The notes: generated by a model not told the origin, from the letters alone. A stretch of 38,479 bases of DNA from Bacteroidaceae bacterium (GCA_017503065.1 JAFVTT010000003.1:1-38479); one strand, 5' to 3'; positions 15,727 to 24,979 are shown, numbered from the stretch's first letter. Program-made: numbers and translations.

Positions 15727-16650
15727 TTATTCCTCTGCCTCCATGCCTTCTTTATTCTGGAAAGGTCTGAGGAACTCCCGGGGTATGGGAGTCTCGAACT
15801 GCATGTTCTCTTTGGTGACGGGGTGGATGAAGTTCAGGCGGAAGGCATGCAGTGCCAAGCGATGCAGAGGGTCGCGCCCGTTGCCATACTTGCGGTCGCC
15901 GGCCACGGGGAAGCCAAGGTCGGCCATGTGCACGCGGATTTGGTTCTTGCGCCCCGTTTCCAGTTTCATCTCCACCAGGGAGAAGTCGTCGTTGCTCTTC
16001 AACCGGTGATAGTGTGTTATGGCCAGTTTGCCGCCGTTGTCCGTGGGCGAGGAGTAGGTTACGAATGACTTGCTCTCCCTGAGCCAGGACTGCACCGTGC
16101 CGCCCTCCTTTTCCATCTTTCCGCAAAGCAGGGCCACATAGCGGCGGTCGTAGACCATATCGTGCCAGTTGTCTTCAAGTATCCTGGCCACATCCACGTT
16201 CTTGGCATAGATCATCAGTCCGCTGGTTTCGCGGTCCAGGCGGTGCACCACGTGGGCGGTGCACTTGAAGTGGCGTTTCTCGAAGTATTCGTCCAGTACG
16301 TTCTTCACGCAATATTGCTTGGGCGAGGATGCCATGGACAGGATGCCCTCGCTCTTCTCTATCACCACGATGTCCTTGTCCTCGTAGACAATCTTCACGT
16401 ACTTGTTCTCCAGCATCGTGCTCTGGCGGTGGCGTGAAACGCGCACCACCTCGCCCACGTGCAGGGGGGTGTCGTGGCGTGTGACCAGTTTGCGGTCCAC
16501 GGTGATGGCTTTGCCAGAAAGCAGGTCCTTGGCCCTGTTGCGGCTTATGCCCATTTGTTTCAGCAGGAAGTCCAGCAGCGTGCTCTCCTCCCTGACGGGT
16601 ATTTCTATGTATTTGCTTGCGGCATAGGCCGCGCCGTTAGTGTTTCGCAT
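15727..16650 (-). CDS. RluA/RluD-family pseudouridine synthase
   Basis: This encodes 307 residues. The S4 RNA-binding domain is at about residues 22-75 (LLDFLLKQMGISRNRAKDLL...). The catalytic domain includes VVHRLDRETSG with catalytic D139, and later LETGRKNQIRVHMADLGFPVAGDRKYG, the standard RluA-family C-terminal signature. It isomerises uridine in rRNA or tRNA; which site it modifies cannot be told from sequence alone, although RluD-type 23S rRNA is the usual assignment for the S4-containing form. It lies 54 bases downstream of fbp on the same strand and is likely in the same transcript. Confidence 0.92.
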   Translation of the reverse strand: MRNTNGAAYAASKYIEIPVREESTLLDFLLKQMGISRNRAKDLLSGKAITVDRKLVTRHDTPLHVGEVVRVSRHRQSTMLENKYVKIVYEDKDIVVIEKSEGILSMASSPKQYCVKNVLDEYFEKRHFKCTAHVVHRLDRETSGLMIYAKNVDVARILEDNWHDMVYDRRYVALLCGKMEKEGGTVQSWLRESKSFVTYSSPTDNGGKLAITHYHRLKSNDDFSLVEMKLETGRKNQIRVHMADLGFPVAGDRKYGNGRDPLHRLALHAFRLNFIHPVTKENMQFETPIPREFLRPFQNKEGMEAEE

Positions 16651-16704
16651 AATGAGTGTAATGGTATCCTCTCCGTGTAGGTGGGATGGGGTAGGGATGG
16701 AGGA

Positions 16705-18696
16705 TTACTTCCTCTCCTTCAGGTAGCCGTGTCTGTAGGCATATACCAGTTCGCGGAGGTCGGCAATGCGCACCTGTATCTTGCCGCCCAGGTCGGTGTC
16801 GCGCACACGGAGACGGTGGCCGGTCATTTCCACCAGTTGTATGCTGGAGTGCGTGTCGGTGCCGTTCTGTATGGCATCCTTGCGGCTGGTGAACGGTTCG
16901 TGCTGGATGAGTTCAAAGCCACGGCTGTGGTACACCAGTGTGTAGCCGGCAATGCCCGTGGTGGAGTGGTAGTGCTGGGAGAAACCTCCGTCGATGACCA
17001 TCAGGCGGCCGTCTGCCTTGATGGGGCTTTCGCCCTCTGCCACGTGCACGGGCACATGTCCGTTGATGATGTGGCGGTGTTCGCCCTTCACGCCGAAACT
17101 GTCCAGGATGTAATCGCACACCTTGGGGTCGTTGCGCAGGCGGAAGTATGCGCCCTTCTCTTCATGTATCAGCGACTTGTCCGAGCAGAAGTAGCGCTCG
17201 AAGGTGATCATGCGCTTCTTGTCGAACAGGGGAGACTCGGGACCGCACCACAGGTACATCAGATAGTCGCGCGCCTCCACACGTTCCTTGCGTGGGATGT
17301 CGCGGTTGAAGGCCTTGCGCACCATAATGCCTATTCTGTCCATGAGTTCGCGGCCGGAACTCTTCCTGCCCATCAGTTCCACCTCCTTCAGCGTGCCGTC
17401 CTCGTTGAGGGGAACGGAAGCGTGGAACAGGAGGTTGCCGTTGCAGATGTTGTACATGCCGCCATGGGACAGGATGCACTTGATGTGCTTCTGCAACTTG
17501 TCGGACACGCGGAAGGAGTGCTTCAGTTTGCGCAGCATGTCCTCCTCCTCGGGTGTGAGCCGGTAGGGGTCGCTCCAATCCACGGTGGGGAACAGGGTGT
17601 CGCGCAGGGGATACTCCTGGCCGTTAACGCTGAACGTGCCGCGTTCGGGGTTGACATGCTCCAGTGTGCCTTCGCGCGAGATGACCCATTCGGGGTGTGC
17701 GTTTATTGTCTGCTGCTCCACCTTGAACTGGATGATGGTGATGGCCTTGTGCATCTTGCCGATGAGTTCCCTCTGGCGCTCGCTCAGTTTGCCGTACCTG
17801 TTGCTGGGCAGGAAGATGGTGCAGGGGTCGTCCTTGTATGCCTCCAGTGCCAGGGTGGCCAGAGGCAGGAGGTTGATGCCGTATCCGTCCTCCAGGGTGT
17901 CCATATTGCCGAAGCGCAGGCAGAACCTCAGTACCGTGCAGATGCAGCACTCGTTGCCGGCGGCGGCACCCATCCACAGGGCGTCGTGGTTGCCCCAGGT
18001 GAAGTCGAAGTTGTGGTAGTTCATCAGTGCGTCCATGATGATATGCGCACCGGGACCGCGGTCCCACACGTCGCCCAGGATGTGCATCTGGTCTATGGCC
18101 AGGCGCTGTATCACCTGGCAGATGGCCGTGATGAAGTTGCCCGCCTGTCCCGTCTGCACAATGCTGTCTATGATGCACTGGAAGTAGGCCTGCTTGTTGC
18201 CGTCCTCGGCATTCTCGTGCATGAGTTCCTCTATGATGTAGGCAAACTGCTGGGGCAGGGCCTTGCGCACCTTGCTGCGGGTGTACTTGCTGCACACACT
18301 CTGGCACACGCGGATGAGGCGCAGGAGCGTGTCGCCATAGAAATCGGCAGGAAGTTCCTCTTCCTGAGCCTCCAGAAGTTCCAGTTTCTCCTCGGGATAG
18401 TATATCAGCGTGCAGAGTTCGCGGATACGTTCCTCGCTGAGTTTGTCCCCGTAGAGTTCGCGAACCTTGCGCTTTATGTTGCCCGATGCGTTGCGCAGGA
18501 TATGTTCGAAGGCCTCGTGCTCTCCGTGTATGTCTGCCATGAAGTGCTCCGTGCCCTTTGGCAGGTTCAGTATCGCTTCAAGATTGATGATTTCCGTGCA
18601 TGCCGCCTCCACGCTGGGGAAGTTTTGTGCCAGCAGACCCAAAAGTCTCATGTCGGCCTTGATACGTTCGGCCATATCGTTCTTAGTGTGCTCCAT
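16705..18696 (-). CDS. fbp: Fructose-1,6-bisphosphatase, class III
   Basis: The protein is 663 residues, the usual size for the Firmicutes/Bacteroidetes class III enzyme. Motifs include FMADIHGEHEAFEHIL (metal ligands D55, H57), WGNHDALWMGAAAGN, ILSHGGMYNICNG and HIINGHVPVHV, a phosphoesterase-like metal site. It hydrolyses fructose 1,6-bisphosphate in gluconeogenesis. It reads away from the Omp85-like gene with a divergent promoter region between them. A long frame on the opposite strand over the whole gene is a codon-usage shadow. Confidence 0.97.
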   Translation of the reverse strand: MEHTKNDMAERIKADMRLLGLLAQNFPSVEAACTEIINLEAILNLPKGTEHFMADIHGEHEAFEHILRNASGNIKRKVRELYGDKLSEERIRELCTLIYYPEEKLELLEAQEEELPADFYGDTLLRLIRVCQSVCSKYTRSKVRKALPQQFAYIIEELMHENAEDGNKQAYFQCIIDSIVQTGQAGNFITAICQVIQRLAIDQMHILGDVWDRGPGAHIIMDALMNYHNFDFTWGNHDALWMGAAAGNECCICTVLRFCLRFGNMDTLEDGYGINLLPLATLALEAYKDDPCTIFLPSNRYGKLSERQRELIGKMHKAITIIQFKVEQQTINAHPEWVISREGTLEHVNPERGTFSVNGQEYPLRDTLFPTVDWSDPYRLTPEEEDMLRKLKHSFRVSDKLQKHIKCILSHGGMYNICNGNLLFHASVPLNEDGTLKEVELMGRKSSGRELMDRIGIMVRKAFNRDIPRKERVEARDYLMYLWCGPESPLFDKKRMITFERYFCSDKSLIHEEKGAYFRLRNDPKVCDYILDSFGVKGEHRHIINGHVPVHVAEGESPIKADGRLMVIDGGFSQHYHSTTGIAGYTLVYHSRGFELIQHEPFTSRKDAIQNGTDTHSSIQLVEMTGHRLRVRDTDLGGKIQVRIADLRELVYAYRHGYLKERK

Positions 18697-18712
18697 AGCA
18701 GTATAAAGTGTT

Positions 18713-18720
18713 CAAATTTA
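18713..18720 (-). promoter_or_regulatory. -7 box candidate for fbp (TAAATTTG)
   Basis: TAAATTTG on the minus strand lies 17 bases upstream of the fbp start; the implied leader is short. No clear -33 element is seen. Confidence 0.45.
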
Positions 18721-18774
18721 TCCACAAATGTACTATTTTAAAAGCATCTGCACAAATTATAGGGGCTTTTTTTG

Positions 18775-18782
18775 TAACTTTG
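18775..18782 (+). promoter_or_regulatory. -7 box candidate for the outer-membrane protein gene (TAACTTTG)
   Basis: TAACTTTG lies 50 bases before the ATG at 18832, diverging from the fbp promoter. Confidence 0.55.
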
Positions 18783-18831
18783 TATCCGAAAAGATACGAA
18801 GACAGTAAATGGATTAAAAGATAATGCGTGT

Positions 18832-20106
18832 ATGAAACGACAGTTCTTGCTTCTGACCATGTTATTTTCCGTGTTGCTTTCTTATGCCGGACAGGAACCT
18901 GCATCAGCAACCAGGGACAGCATAGTGGTTGACTCCATCACGGGAGACGTGCGTAAGTATAAGTTAACGGACAACAAGACGCTGAAGCCCCTTTACTGGG
19001 TGTACAACTATCTGGCCAACTCCAACAAGATGCGCAGCGATGTCAGTTACGACGGAGGCTTCGTTTTCGGTCCTGCCTACAACATCAACACCGGCTTTGC
19101 CATAGGTGGCGGATACAGCGCCCTGTATTCTTTTGACAAGAACGACCCCACATTGCAGAAGAGCATTGTAAACGGATTCTTCCAGGTCAGCGTGAAGGGC
19201 ATCGTGGCCATCGGTGTCGAGGGTCATAACTATATGAAGGGCGACAAGCAGCGCTTCAACTACGAGTTCAGTTTCACGCACTATCCCTCTGCCTTCTGGG
19301 GTATAGGTTATGATACGTCCATCGACAACTACTATGCCAACCGAATGGTAGACTCCAAGCAGTTGCTCGTGAAATTGGAGGGCGACTACACATGGCGTCT
19401 GGCCAAGAACCTGTATTTCGGTCCCAAGATAGACTTCCTCTATTCTAACCTGTACAAGACCCACGACAATATCCCCAAGGGAGAGGAACACCTGTATCCC
19501 AACGGCCTTATGGAGCACTTCCTGGCTCTTCCCGACGGAAGCGGACACCAGCCGTTCTCTCAGGTGGCGCTCGGTTTGGGTGTTACCCTTACCTATGACT
19601 CCCGCGACTTTGCCACCAATGCCTACAAGGGTCATTACTTCAACCTCCAGCAGTTGGGATTCATGCCCGGAGTGAACAAGTACGGATTCTTCACCACCGA
19701 TGTGAAGTATCAGGTCTACACCCCCTTGTGGAAGAAATGTACGTTGGCATTCCAGGCGCACGGACGCTTCAACTATGGCAACGACGTGATACCCTGGATA
19801 CGTCTGGCCAGCACGGGCAATCAGGGCATGGGACGAGGATACTTCTTCGGCCAGTACCGCGACAATAACGTTATGGAGACCCAACTTGAACTTCGCCAGC
19901 GTCTGATATGGCGTTTCGGTGTCGTTGCCTGGGTGGGAGCCATCAACATCTTCCACGACTTCAACCACATCTACATGAACAAAACCCTGCCCACATACGG
20001 CTTTGGCTTGCGATGGGAGTTCAAACCGCGTGTGAACGTGCGAGTCGACTGGGGTTTCACCAAGACTGGCAACAGCATAGTCTTCAATATCGGCGAGGCA
20101 TTCTAA
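18832..20106 (+). CDS. Omp85/surface-antigen-like outer-membrane beta-barrel protein
   Basis: The protein has 424 residues with a signal peptide of about 20 residues (to SYAG). The body is alternating amphipathic strands rich in aromatic residues, ending in a phenylalanine (FNIGEAF) as outer-membrane barrels do. GNQGMGRGYFFGQYRD near residue 325 matches the RGY/RGF lid-lock motif of the bacterial surface antigen (D15/Omp85) barrel. There is no POTRA array: only about 60 residues precede the barrel. It is thus a stand-alone barrel like those annotated 'BamA/TamA family' in Bacteroidetes. It probably shares a transcript with the PCMD gene 36 bases downstream. The role is unknown. Confidence 0.82.
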   Translation: MKRQFLLLTMLFSVLLSYAGQEPASATRDSIVVDSITGDVRKYKLTDNKTLKPLYWVYNYLANSNKMRSDVSYDGGFVFGPAYNINTGFAIGGGYSALYSFDKNDPTLQKSIVNGFFQVSVKGIVAIGVEGHNYMKGDKQRFNYEFSFTHYPSAFWGIGYDTSIDNYYANRMVDSKQLLVKLEGDYTWRLAKNLYFGPKIDFLYSNLYKTHDNIPKGEEHLYPNGLMEHFLALPDGSGHQPFSQVALGLGVTLTYDSRDFATNAYKGHYFNLQQLGFMPGVNKYGFFTTDVKYQVYTPLWKKCTLAFQAHGRFNYGNDVIPWIRLASTGNQGMGRGYFFGQYRDNNVMETQLELRQRLIWRFGVVAWVGAINIFHDFNHIYMNKTLPTYGFGLRWEFKPRVNVRVDWGFTKTGNSIVFNIGEAF

Positions 20107-20142
20107 TGCAGCCTTCATAAAGGAAATAACTATTCTTAAAGG

Positions 20143-21111
20143 ATGAAGAAGAGCATCATTACCATATTCTCGGCCTTTCTCGCCCTTGGTTCCTTTGCGC
20201 AGAGCGAGGAGTTGATAAAGTTTGGCAACTTCGACCAATGGCTTCAGCGCGACATAAAAGAAAGCACTATCATCGGAGGAGAGACGCGAACCTTGTTCGA
20301 GGTGGCTCCCCAGGCGCACTGGAATAAGGCCAACGGCAAGCAGAACATCCCCTATACCAATCAGGGAGGTTCCCCCTGGGCAACCAGCAACGTCTATGCC
20401 CGGGTAAGCGGCATTACCAAGACAAATGCCTGTGTGTACAGAGACAATCACAACGAAGGGTATTGCGCAAAACTCGTCACTCAGGTGGTAAAGGTAAAGG
20501 TCCTTGGCATGATTAACATCAGCGTCCTGGCATCAGGCTCCATCTTCACGGGCGAGATGATAGAACCCATCACCGGCACGGACAATCCCATGTCCAAGAT
20601 GGACCTTGGCATGCCCTTCAACCGTCGCCCCAAGGCCATAAAACTTGACTATCGCGTAAAACTTACCGACTCGCCTAACCGTATCCGCCAGACAGGCTTT
20701 TCCAAGGTGTCTACCGTTCCCGGCAGAGACATGCCCGAGATGGTCGTAATATTGCAACAGAGAAAGGAGAATGCCGATGGCAGCATCACCGCCAAGCGTG
20801 TGGGTACACAGATATACAAGTTCACCCAAAGCACAAACGGATGGGTGGAGGGCAAGGCCTTCGACATAATGTACGGCGACATTACCAAGCACCCCGGCTA
20901 CACCAAGCGTATGGACCTGATGCGTGGCGATGCCACCATCTATGCCCGTAACAGCAAGGGAGAGAATGTGCCAGTGGACGAGAACGGATGGGCCGACGCC
21001 TCGGCAACACCCACACATGCCATTGTCAAGTTCGATAGCAGCCATGGCGGAGCATACATAGGCAGCATAGGCACGACATTGTGGTTGGACAACATCAAGT
21101 GGGTGTATTGA
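20143..21111 (+). CDS. Secreted PCMD-domain protein
   Basis: The protein has 322 residues with a type I signal peptide (MKKSIITIFSAFLALGSFAQ). The rest is beta-rich with KFGNFDQWLQRDI at the start, GSIFTGEM, a block near 168-178 with RRPKAIKLDYRVKL, and a tail GTTLWLDNIKWVY. The 'RP-x-x-(L/I)-x-(F/L)-x-Y-(R/K)' strand and the terminal 'LxLDNI' strand are features of the PCMD (putative carbohydrate metabolism) family common in Bacteroidetes. There is no lipobox Cys after the signal peptide, so it should be periplasmic or exported rather than a lipoprotein. A glycan or surface role is inferred from the family only. Confidence 0.72.
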   Translation: MKKSIITIFSAFLALGSFAQSEELIKFGNFDQWLQRDIKESTIIGGETRTLFEVAPQAHWNKANGKQNIPYTNQGGSPWATSNVYARVSGITKTNACVYRDNHNEGYCAKLVTQVVKVKVLGMINISVLASGSIFTGEMIEPITGTDNPMSKMDLGMPFNRRPKAIKLDYRVKLTDSPNRIRQTGFSKVSTVPGRDMPEMVVILQQRKENADGSITAKRVGTQIYKFTQSTNGWVEGKAFDIMYGDITKHPGYTKRMDLMRGDATIYARNSKGENVPVDENGWADASATPTHAIVKFDSSHGGAYIGSIGTTLWLDNIKWVY

Positions 21112-21126
21112 TTGGCGAGCGGTAGG

Positions 21127-21205
21127 ACCCCCTCAGTCCCCCTGTAGGGGGAGGAGAGGGTAAGGTTTTAGCATTTAACGTTTAACATTTTGCGGATGAG
21201 CGCTG
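21127..21205 (+). repeat. C-rich hairpin and TTTAACGTTTAAC/GCGGATGAG words
   Basis: Bases 21137-21142 and 21147-21152 form a tccccc/ggggga hairpin with a 4-base loop. The following tttaacgtttaac and gcggatgagcg echo the repeats near 7470-7525 and 15225, so this is another site of the same intergenic low-complexity family. Confidence 0.5.
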
Positions 21206-21222
21206 AGTAATACAAACAATAA

Positions 21223-22410
21223 ATGACAAACAGTATCATGAAGACACCATATTATATGATAGAAGAGAGGTTGCTGCGCAGCAACCTTTCATTGATTCAG
21301 GACGTGGCACGTCAGAGCGGAGCCGAGATAATACTGGCCTTCAAGGCCTTTGCCCTTTGGAAGACCTTTCCCATCTTCCGCGAGTACATCACGCACACCA
21401 CCGCCAGCAGTCCCTACGAGGCACGTCTGGCCAAGGAAGAGTTTGGCAGCCCTGCCCATACCTACAGTCCTGCATATACAGAAGACACCTTCGGCGAGAT
21501 ACTTTCCAACTCCTCTCACATTACTTTCAACAGCCTCTCGCAATACGAGGCATTCTTCCCCAAGGTAGAGCGGTGGAACAGGGAGCATGCAGGGGAGGAG
21601 CATATCAGTTGTGGCTTGCGCATCAATCCCGAGCACTCTCACATTGAGACCGACCTGTACAATCCCACCGCACCGGGTTCGCGCTTCGGTGTCATCTCCG
21701 GGCAGATGCCCGAGTCTCTGCCTTCAGGCATTGAAGGCTTCCATTGTCATTGCCATTGCGAGAGCAGTGCCGAGGACCTTGCCGACAACCTTATATATAT
21801 AGAAGAACGGTTCGGCCGCTGGTTCCCCCAACTCAAATGGCTCAACCTTGGCGGAGGCCACCTCATGACACGCCAGGGCTACAATGTTCCCCTCCTCATA
21901 GAAACTATCCGTGGTCTTCGCCAGCGTTATCCCAACCTGCGCATCATCCTCGAACCCGGTTCCGCCTTTGCATGGCAGACGGGTCCCCTCGTTTCCTCTG
22001 TGGTGGACATCGTGGAGAATCACGGCATCCGCACCGCCATTCTGGATGTCTCCTTCACCTGCCACATGCCCGACTGCCTGGAAATGCCATACTGGCCGGC
22101 CGTCAGAGGTGCGGAAACCATAGAAGACCCCGAAGGCCTTGTTTCCTCAGAGCAGGACAATGGAGGCTACGTCTATCGCCTTGGTGCCAACTCGTGCCTT
22201 AGCGGAGACTTCCTCAGTTCATGGCGCTTCGACCATCAACTGCAAATAGGGGAGCAAATTATCTTCGAGGACATGATCCACTACACCACGGTGAAGACCT
22301 GCATGTTCAACGGCATACACCATCCCTCCCTCACCATCCTCCGCCAGGACGGAACCCACGACATGCTGCGTGAATTCCGCTACGAGGACTACCGCGACCG
22401 CATGGATTAG
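21223..22410 (+). CDS. nspC: Carboxynorspermidine/carboxyspermidine decarboxylase
   Basis: This encodes 395 residues; a start five codons later (21238, MKTPYYMIEE) is equally plausible. It is an alanine-racemase-fold PLP decarboxylase. The PLP lysine is K41 in ILAFKAFALWKTF, followed by TASSPYEARLAKEEFG, GLRINPEHS, GFHCHCHCES, LNLGGGH, LEPGSAFAW and the C-terminal CLSGD active-site Cys segment. It makes norspermidine or spermidine by the alternative carboxyspermidine route used in the gut Bacteroidetes. The partner carboxynorspermidine dehydrogenase is not in the window. A strong bidirectional hairpin terminator follows. Confidence 0.93.
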   Translation: MTNSIMKTPYYMIEERLLRSNLSLIQDVARQSGAEIILAFKAFALWKTFPIFREYITHTTASSPYEARLAKEEFGSPAHTYSPAYTEDTFGEILSNSSHITFNSLSQYEAFFPKVERWNREHAGEEHISCGLRINPEHSHIETDLYNPTAPGSRFGVISGQMPESLPSGIEGFHCHCHCESSAEDLADNLIYIEERFGRWFPQLKWLNLGGGHLMTRQGYNVPLLIETIRGLRQRYPNLRIILEPGSAFAWQTGPLVSSVVDIVENHGIRTAILDVSFTCHMPDCLEMPYWPAVRGAETIEDPEGLVSSEQDNGGYVYRLGANSCLSGDFLSSWRFDHQLQIGEQIIFEDMIHYTTVKTCMFNGIHHPSLTILRQDGTHDMLREFRYEDYRDRMD

Positions 22411-22439
22411 GACTCCCAATAACTTATGGTGGCGCATGA

Positions 22440-22480
22440 AAAAAGCAGTGTTGTTTTACGGTTGGACAACACTGCTTTTT
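22440..22480. terminator. Bidirectional intrinsic terminator between nspC and spt
   Basis: A perfect 15-bp stem (aaaaagcagtgttgt at 22440-22454 with acaacactgcttttt at 22466-22480) encloses an 11-base loop. A-tract and T-tract flank the stem, so it can terminate both convergent genes. Confidence 0.9.
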
Positions 22481-22550
22481 ATATAGATTTGATTTTGCTT
22501 GGTATGAAATATAGAAATGGAATAGACTAGGCTTATGACACTTAGTGAAT

Positions 22551-23738
22551 TTACTTGATGATGTCCATTTCCATGAATACCTTCTTCAGTTTCTCTACGG
22601 CGCGGTCAACCTGCTCGGTGGTGTGGTTGGCCATAAGGGCGAAGCGCACCAGAGTGTCGGTGGGGGCACATGCAGGGGGGATAACGGGGTTGATGAACAC
22701 GCCTTCCTCGAATGCACGGGCAGTGACGATGAAGGTCTTCTCCAGGTCGCGGACATACAAGGGGATGATGGGGCTTTCTGTATCGCCAATCTCGAAGCCT
22801 TCTTCCTTGAAGCGCTTCAGGGCATAGCGTGTAACGTCCCACAGGGCTTCCAGACGCTCGGGCTCTGCCTTCAGGATGCGAAGTGCCTCACGTGCCGATG
22901 CAGTGGCGGCAGGAGTGCAACTGGCGCTGAAGATGTATGTACGTGCGGTATGGCGAAGGTAGTTGATGACGGTCTTGTCTGCGGCAATGAAACCGCCCAC
23001 GCTTGCCAGGCTCTTGGAGAAGGTGCCCATGATGAGGTCTACTTCGTGTGTCAGGCCGAAATGGTCGCAGACACCACGGCCGTTGCGTCCGAATACGCCA
23101 ATGCCATGAGCCTCGTCCACCATGATGGCGGCGTTGTACTTGTGCTTCAACTCTACGATTTCGGGCAGTTTGCAGAGGTCGCCCTCCATGGAGAATACAC
23201 CGTCAACGACAATCAGTTTGATGCTGTCGGGGTTGCAACGCTTCAGTACGCGCTCCAGATCCTCCATGTCGTTGTGCTTGAAGCGCAACTGTGTGGCGAA
23301 ACTGAGACGGCGTCCGTCCACGATGGATGCATGGTCGCGGTCGTCACAGATGATATAGTCGTCCTTGCCCAACAGTTGGGGGATAACGCCGCTATTTACG
23401 GTGAAACCTGTTGCGAAAACCAGGGCATCGTCCATACCGACAAATTCGGCAAGTTCCTTTTCCAATTCTACGTGGATGTCCAGAGTTCCATTGAGAAAGC
23501 GGCTGCCTGCGCATCCGCTACCATACTGTCTCATAGCCGCAACACCGGCTTCGATGACACGGTAGTCGCCTGTCAGGCCTGTGTATGCATTACTGCCGAA
23601 CATCAGTACGTTGTGTCCGCCCATGGCAACTTCTGTGCCCTGCTTACCCTCGATTTCACGGAAATAGGGGTAAATGCCTTTCGCCTTGATTTCGTCTGGC
23701 AAGGTGTACTTGGCCAGTTTGTCTTGTAACAATCCCAT
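22551..23738 (-). CDS. spt: Serine palmitoyltransferase
   Basis: This 395-residue alpha-oxoamine synthase matches the Bacteroides serine palmitoyltransferase throughout: MGLLQDKLAKY N-terminus, FGSNAYTGLTGD, YGSGCAGSRFLNGT, DDRDHASIVDGRRLSF, VDGVFSMEGD, and PLP lysine K242 in GTFSKSLASVGGF. It condenses serine with a long acyl-CoA/ACP to give 3-ketosphinganine, the first step of the sphingolipids made by Bacteroidetes. 2-amino-3-ketobutyrate CoA ligase and BioF share the fold but not these exact segments. Its promoter region is shared with a lipid-kinase gene reading the other way. The long opposite-strand frame over it is a shadow. Confidence 0.93.
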   Translation of the reverse strand: MGLLQDKLAKYTLPDEIKAKGIYPYFREIEGKQGTEVAMGGHNVLMFGSNAYTGLTGDYRVIEAGVAAMRQYGSGCAGSRFLNGTLDIHVELEKELAEFVGMDDALVFATGFTVNSGVIPQLLGKDDYIICDDRDHASIVDGRRLSFATQLRFKHNDMEDLERVLKRCNPDSIKLIVVDGVFSMEGDLCKLPEIVELKHKYNAAIMVDEAHGIGVFGRNGRGVCDHFGLTHEVDLIMGTFSKSLASVGGFIAADKTVINYLRHTARTYIFSASCTPAATASAREALRILKAEPERLEALWDVTRYALKRFKEEGFEIGDTESPIIPLYVRDLEKTFIVTARAFEEGVFINPVIPPACAPTDTLVRFALMANHTTEQVDRAVEKLKKVFMEMDIIK

Positions 23739-23785
23739 ATCTTTGTCTGTATTATATGTACTGTTGTATGTGTTAATATCAACTG

Positions 23786-23793
23786 CAAAGATA
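23786..23793 (-). promoter_or_regulatory. -7 box candidate for spt (TATCTTTG)
   Basis: TATCTTTG on the minus strand lies 48 bases upstream of the spt start. Confidence 0.55.
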
Positions 23794-23899
23794 AGAATTT
23801 TATTTTTAAAATCTGCCTATGCTTGCATGATTTCTTTGTTTGTGTGCAATTTTATTCCTCTGTATATTATATAATATGTATGGAAAGGCATAAAATCAG

Positions 23900-23907
23900 T
23901 ATCTTTG
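23900..23907 (+). promoter_or_regulatory. -7 box candidate for the lipid kinase gene (TATCTTTG)
   Basis: TATCTTTG lies 28 bases before the GTG start at 23936. It is the same octamer as the divergent spt box. Confidence 0.55.
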
Positions 23908-23935
23908 CCCAGTAATATATAAAAACACGACATTA

Positions 23936-24964
23936 GTGAAGAGAATTTGGTTCATCGTAAATCCTATATCGGGAACGCATGACAAAAAAGGAATTGTGGC
24001 CAAGATACCGGAATACTTTCCCGAATGCAGATTTGCGACAGAAATAAAGTATACGGAATATTCCGGTCATGCAGCTGAGATAGCCCGCATGGCCGTTGAG
24101 CAGGGGGTGGACATAGTCGTGGCCATTGGCGGTGACGGAACGGTCAACGAGACCGCCCGTGCTCTGATACATTCCAATGTGGCCTTGGGTATCGTGCCAT
24201 GTGGCAGTGGCAACGGGCTTGCCCGTCATCTTTTCCTTCCCATGAATCCCGACGGTGCGTTGCAGGTGATTTCCGAATGTAACATTCACACTCTGGATTA
24301 CGGTCTGATAAACGGTCTGCCCTTTTTCTGTACGGCAGGTGTGGGGTTTGATGCTTTCCTCTCGGACAGGTTCAACAAGTCCGGCAAGCGTGGTTTGCTT
24401 TCCTACATAGAAAATGCACTGACAGAAGGTGTTTCCTATGAACCGGAAACCTACGAACTGGAGATATTGGGTGAGGAGTCAGAGGTAAAGACATACAGGG
24501 CATTCCTCATAACATGTGCCAATGCATCGCAGTACGGCAACGACTTCTACATTGCCCCACATGCATCTATGTCCGACGGTCTGATGGACGTGACGATAAT
24601 GGAACCGTTTACCGTTTTCGAGACTCCACAGATAGCCTACCAGTTGGTACACAAGACCATTACACAGAACTCGCACATTAAGACGTTCCGATGCAAGGAC
24701 CTGATTATCCGAAGGACTAAGCCAGGCGTAATTCACGTGGACGGGGATCCGAAGGATTCAGAATCTGAGGTGCGTGTCTCGCTGGTCCCTAAGGATATAC
24801 GCATGGTGGTGAATGCCAACAAACAGCCATGGCAACCGCCATTGCTGAGGATGTTTACAGATATCTATACGGGTGTGAGTGCTCCTTTCAAGCAAACGCC
24901 AAAGAAGATAAGCAAGATAAACGACGAATTGCTGAACAAATTGCGCCGTAAAGACCAACCCTAA
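23936..24964 (+). CDS. Diacylglycerol kinase-family lipid kinase (YegS/DagK-like)
   Basis: The protein has 342 residues, with a GTG start. The kinase signature AIGGDGTVNE is at residues 64-72, preceded by NPISG at 9-13 and followed by PCGSGNGLARHL, all conserved in DAGK/sphingosine-kinase-fold enzymes. C-terminal D-x-D-G-L-M-D (SDGLMDVTIM) and VDGDP complete the second domain. The family phosphorylates diacylglycerol, ceramide or sphingoid bases. Divergence from spt on a shared 200-base promoter region makes a sphingolipid substrate attractive, but this is inference. It is followed 15 bases later by ispE. Confidence 0.9.
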   Translation: MKRIWFIVNPISGTHDKKGIVAKIPEYFPECRFATEIKYTEYSGHAAEIARMAVEQGVDIVVAIGGDGTVNETARALIHSNVALGIVPCGSGNGLARHLFLPMNPDGALQVISECNIHTLDYGLINGLPFFCTAGVGFDAFLSDRFNKSGKRGLLSYIENALTEGVSYEPETYELEILGEESEVKTYRAFLITCANASQYGNDFYIAPHASMSDGLMDVTIMEPFTVFETPQIAYQLVHKTITQNSHIKTFRCKDLIIRRTKPGVIHVDGDPKDSESEVRVSLVPKDIRMVVNANKQPWQPPLLRMFTDIYTGVSAPFKQTPKKISKINDELLNKLRRKDQP

Positions 24965-24979
24965 TCACACACAACAGAA

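Noticed and set aside
16681..18741. 686-residue open frame on the + strand
   Set aside because: It is exactly antisense to fbp; long antisense frames arise from the third-position codon bias of such genes.
18964..20451. 495-residue open frame on the - strand
   Set aside because: Antisense to the outer-membrane protein gene and running on into the PCMD gene; no domain features.
22545..23729. 394-residue open frame on the + strand
   Set aside because: Antisense to spt over its whole length; Val/Gln/His-rich shadow composition.
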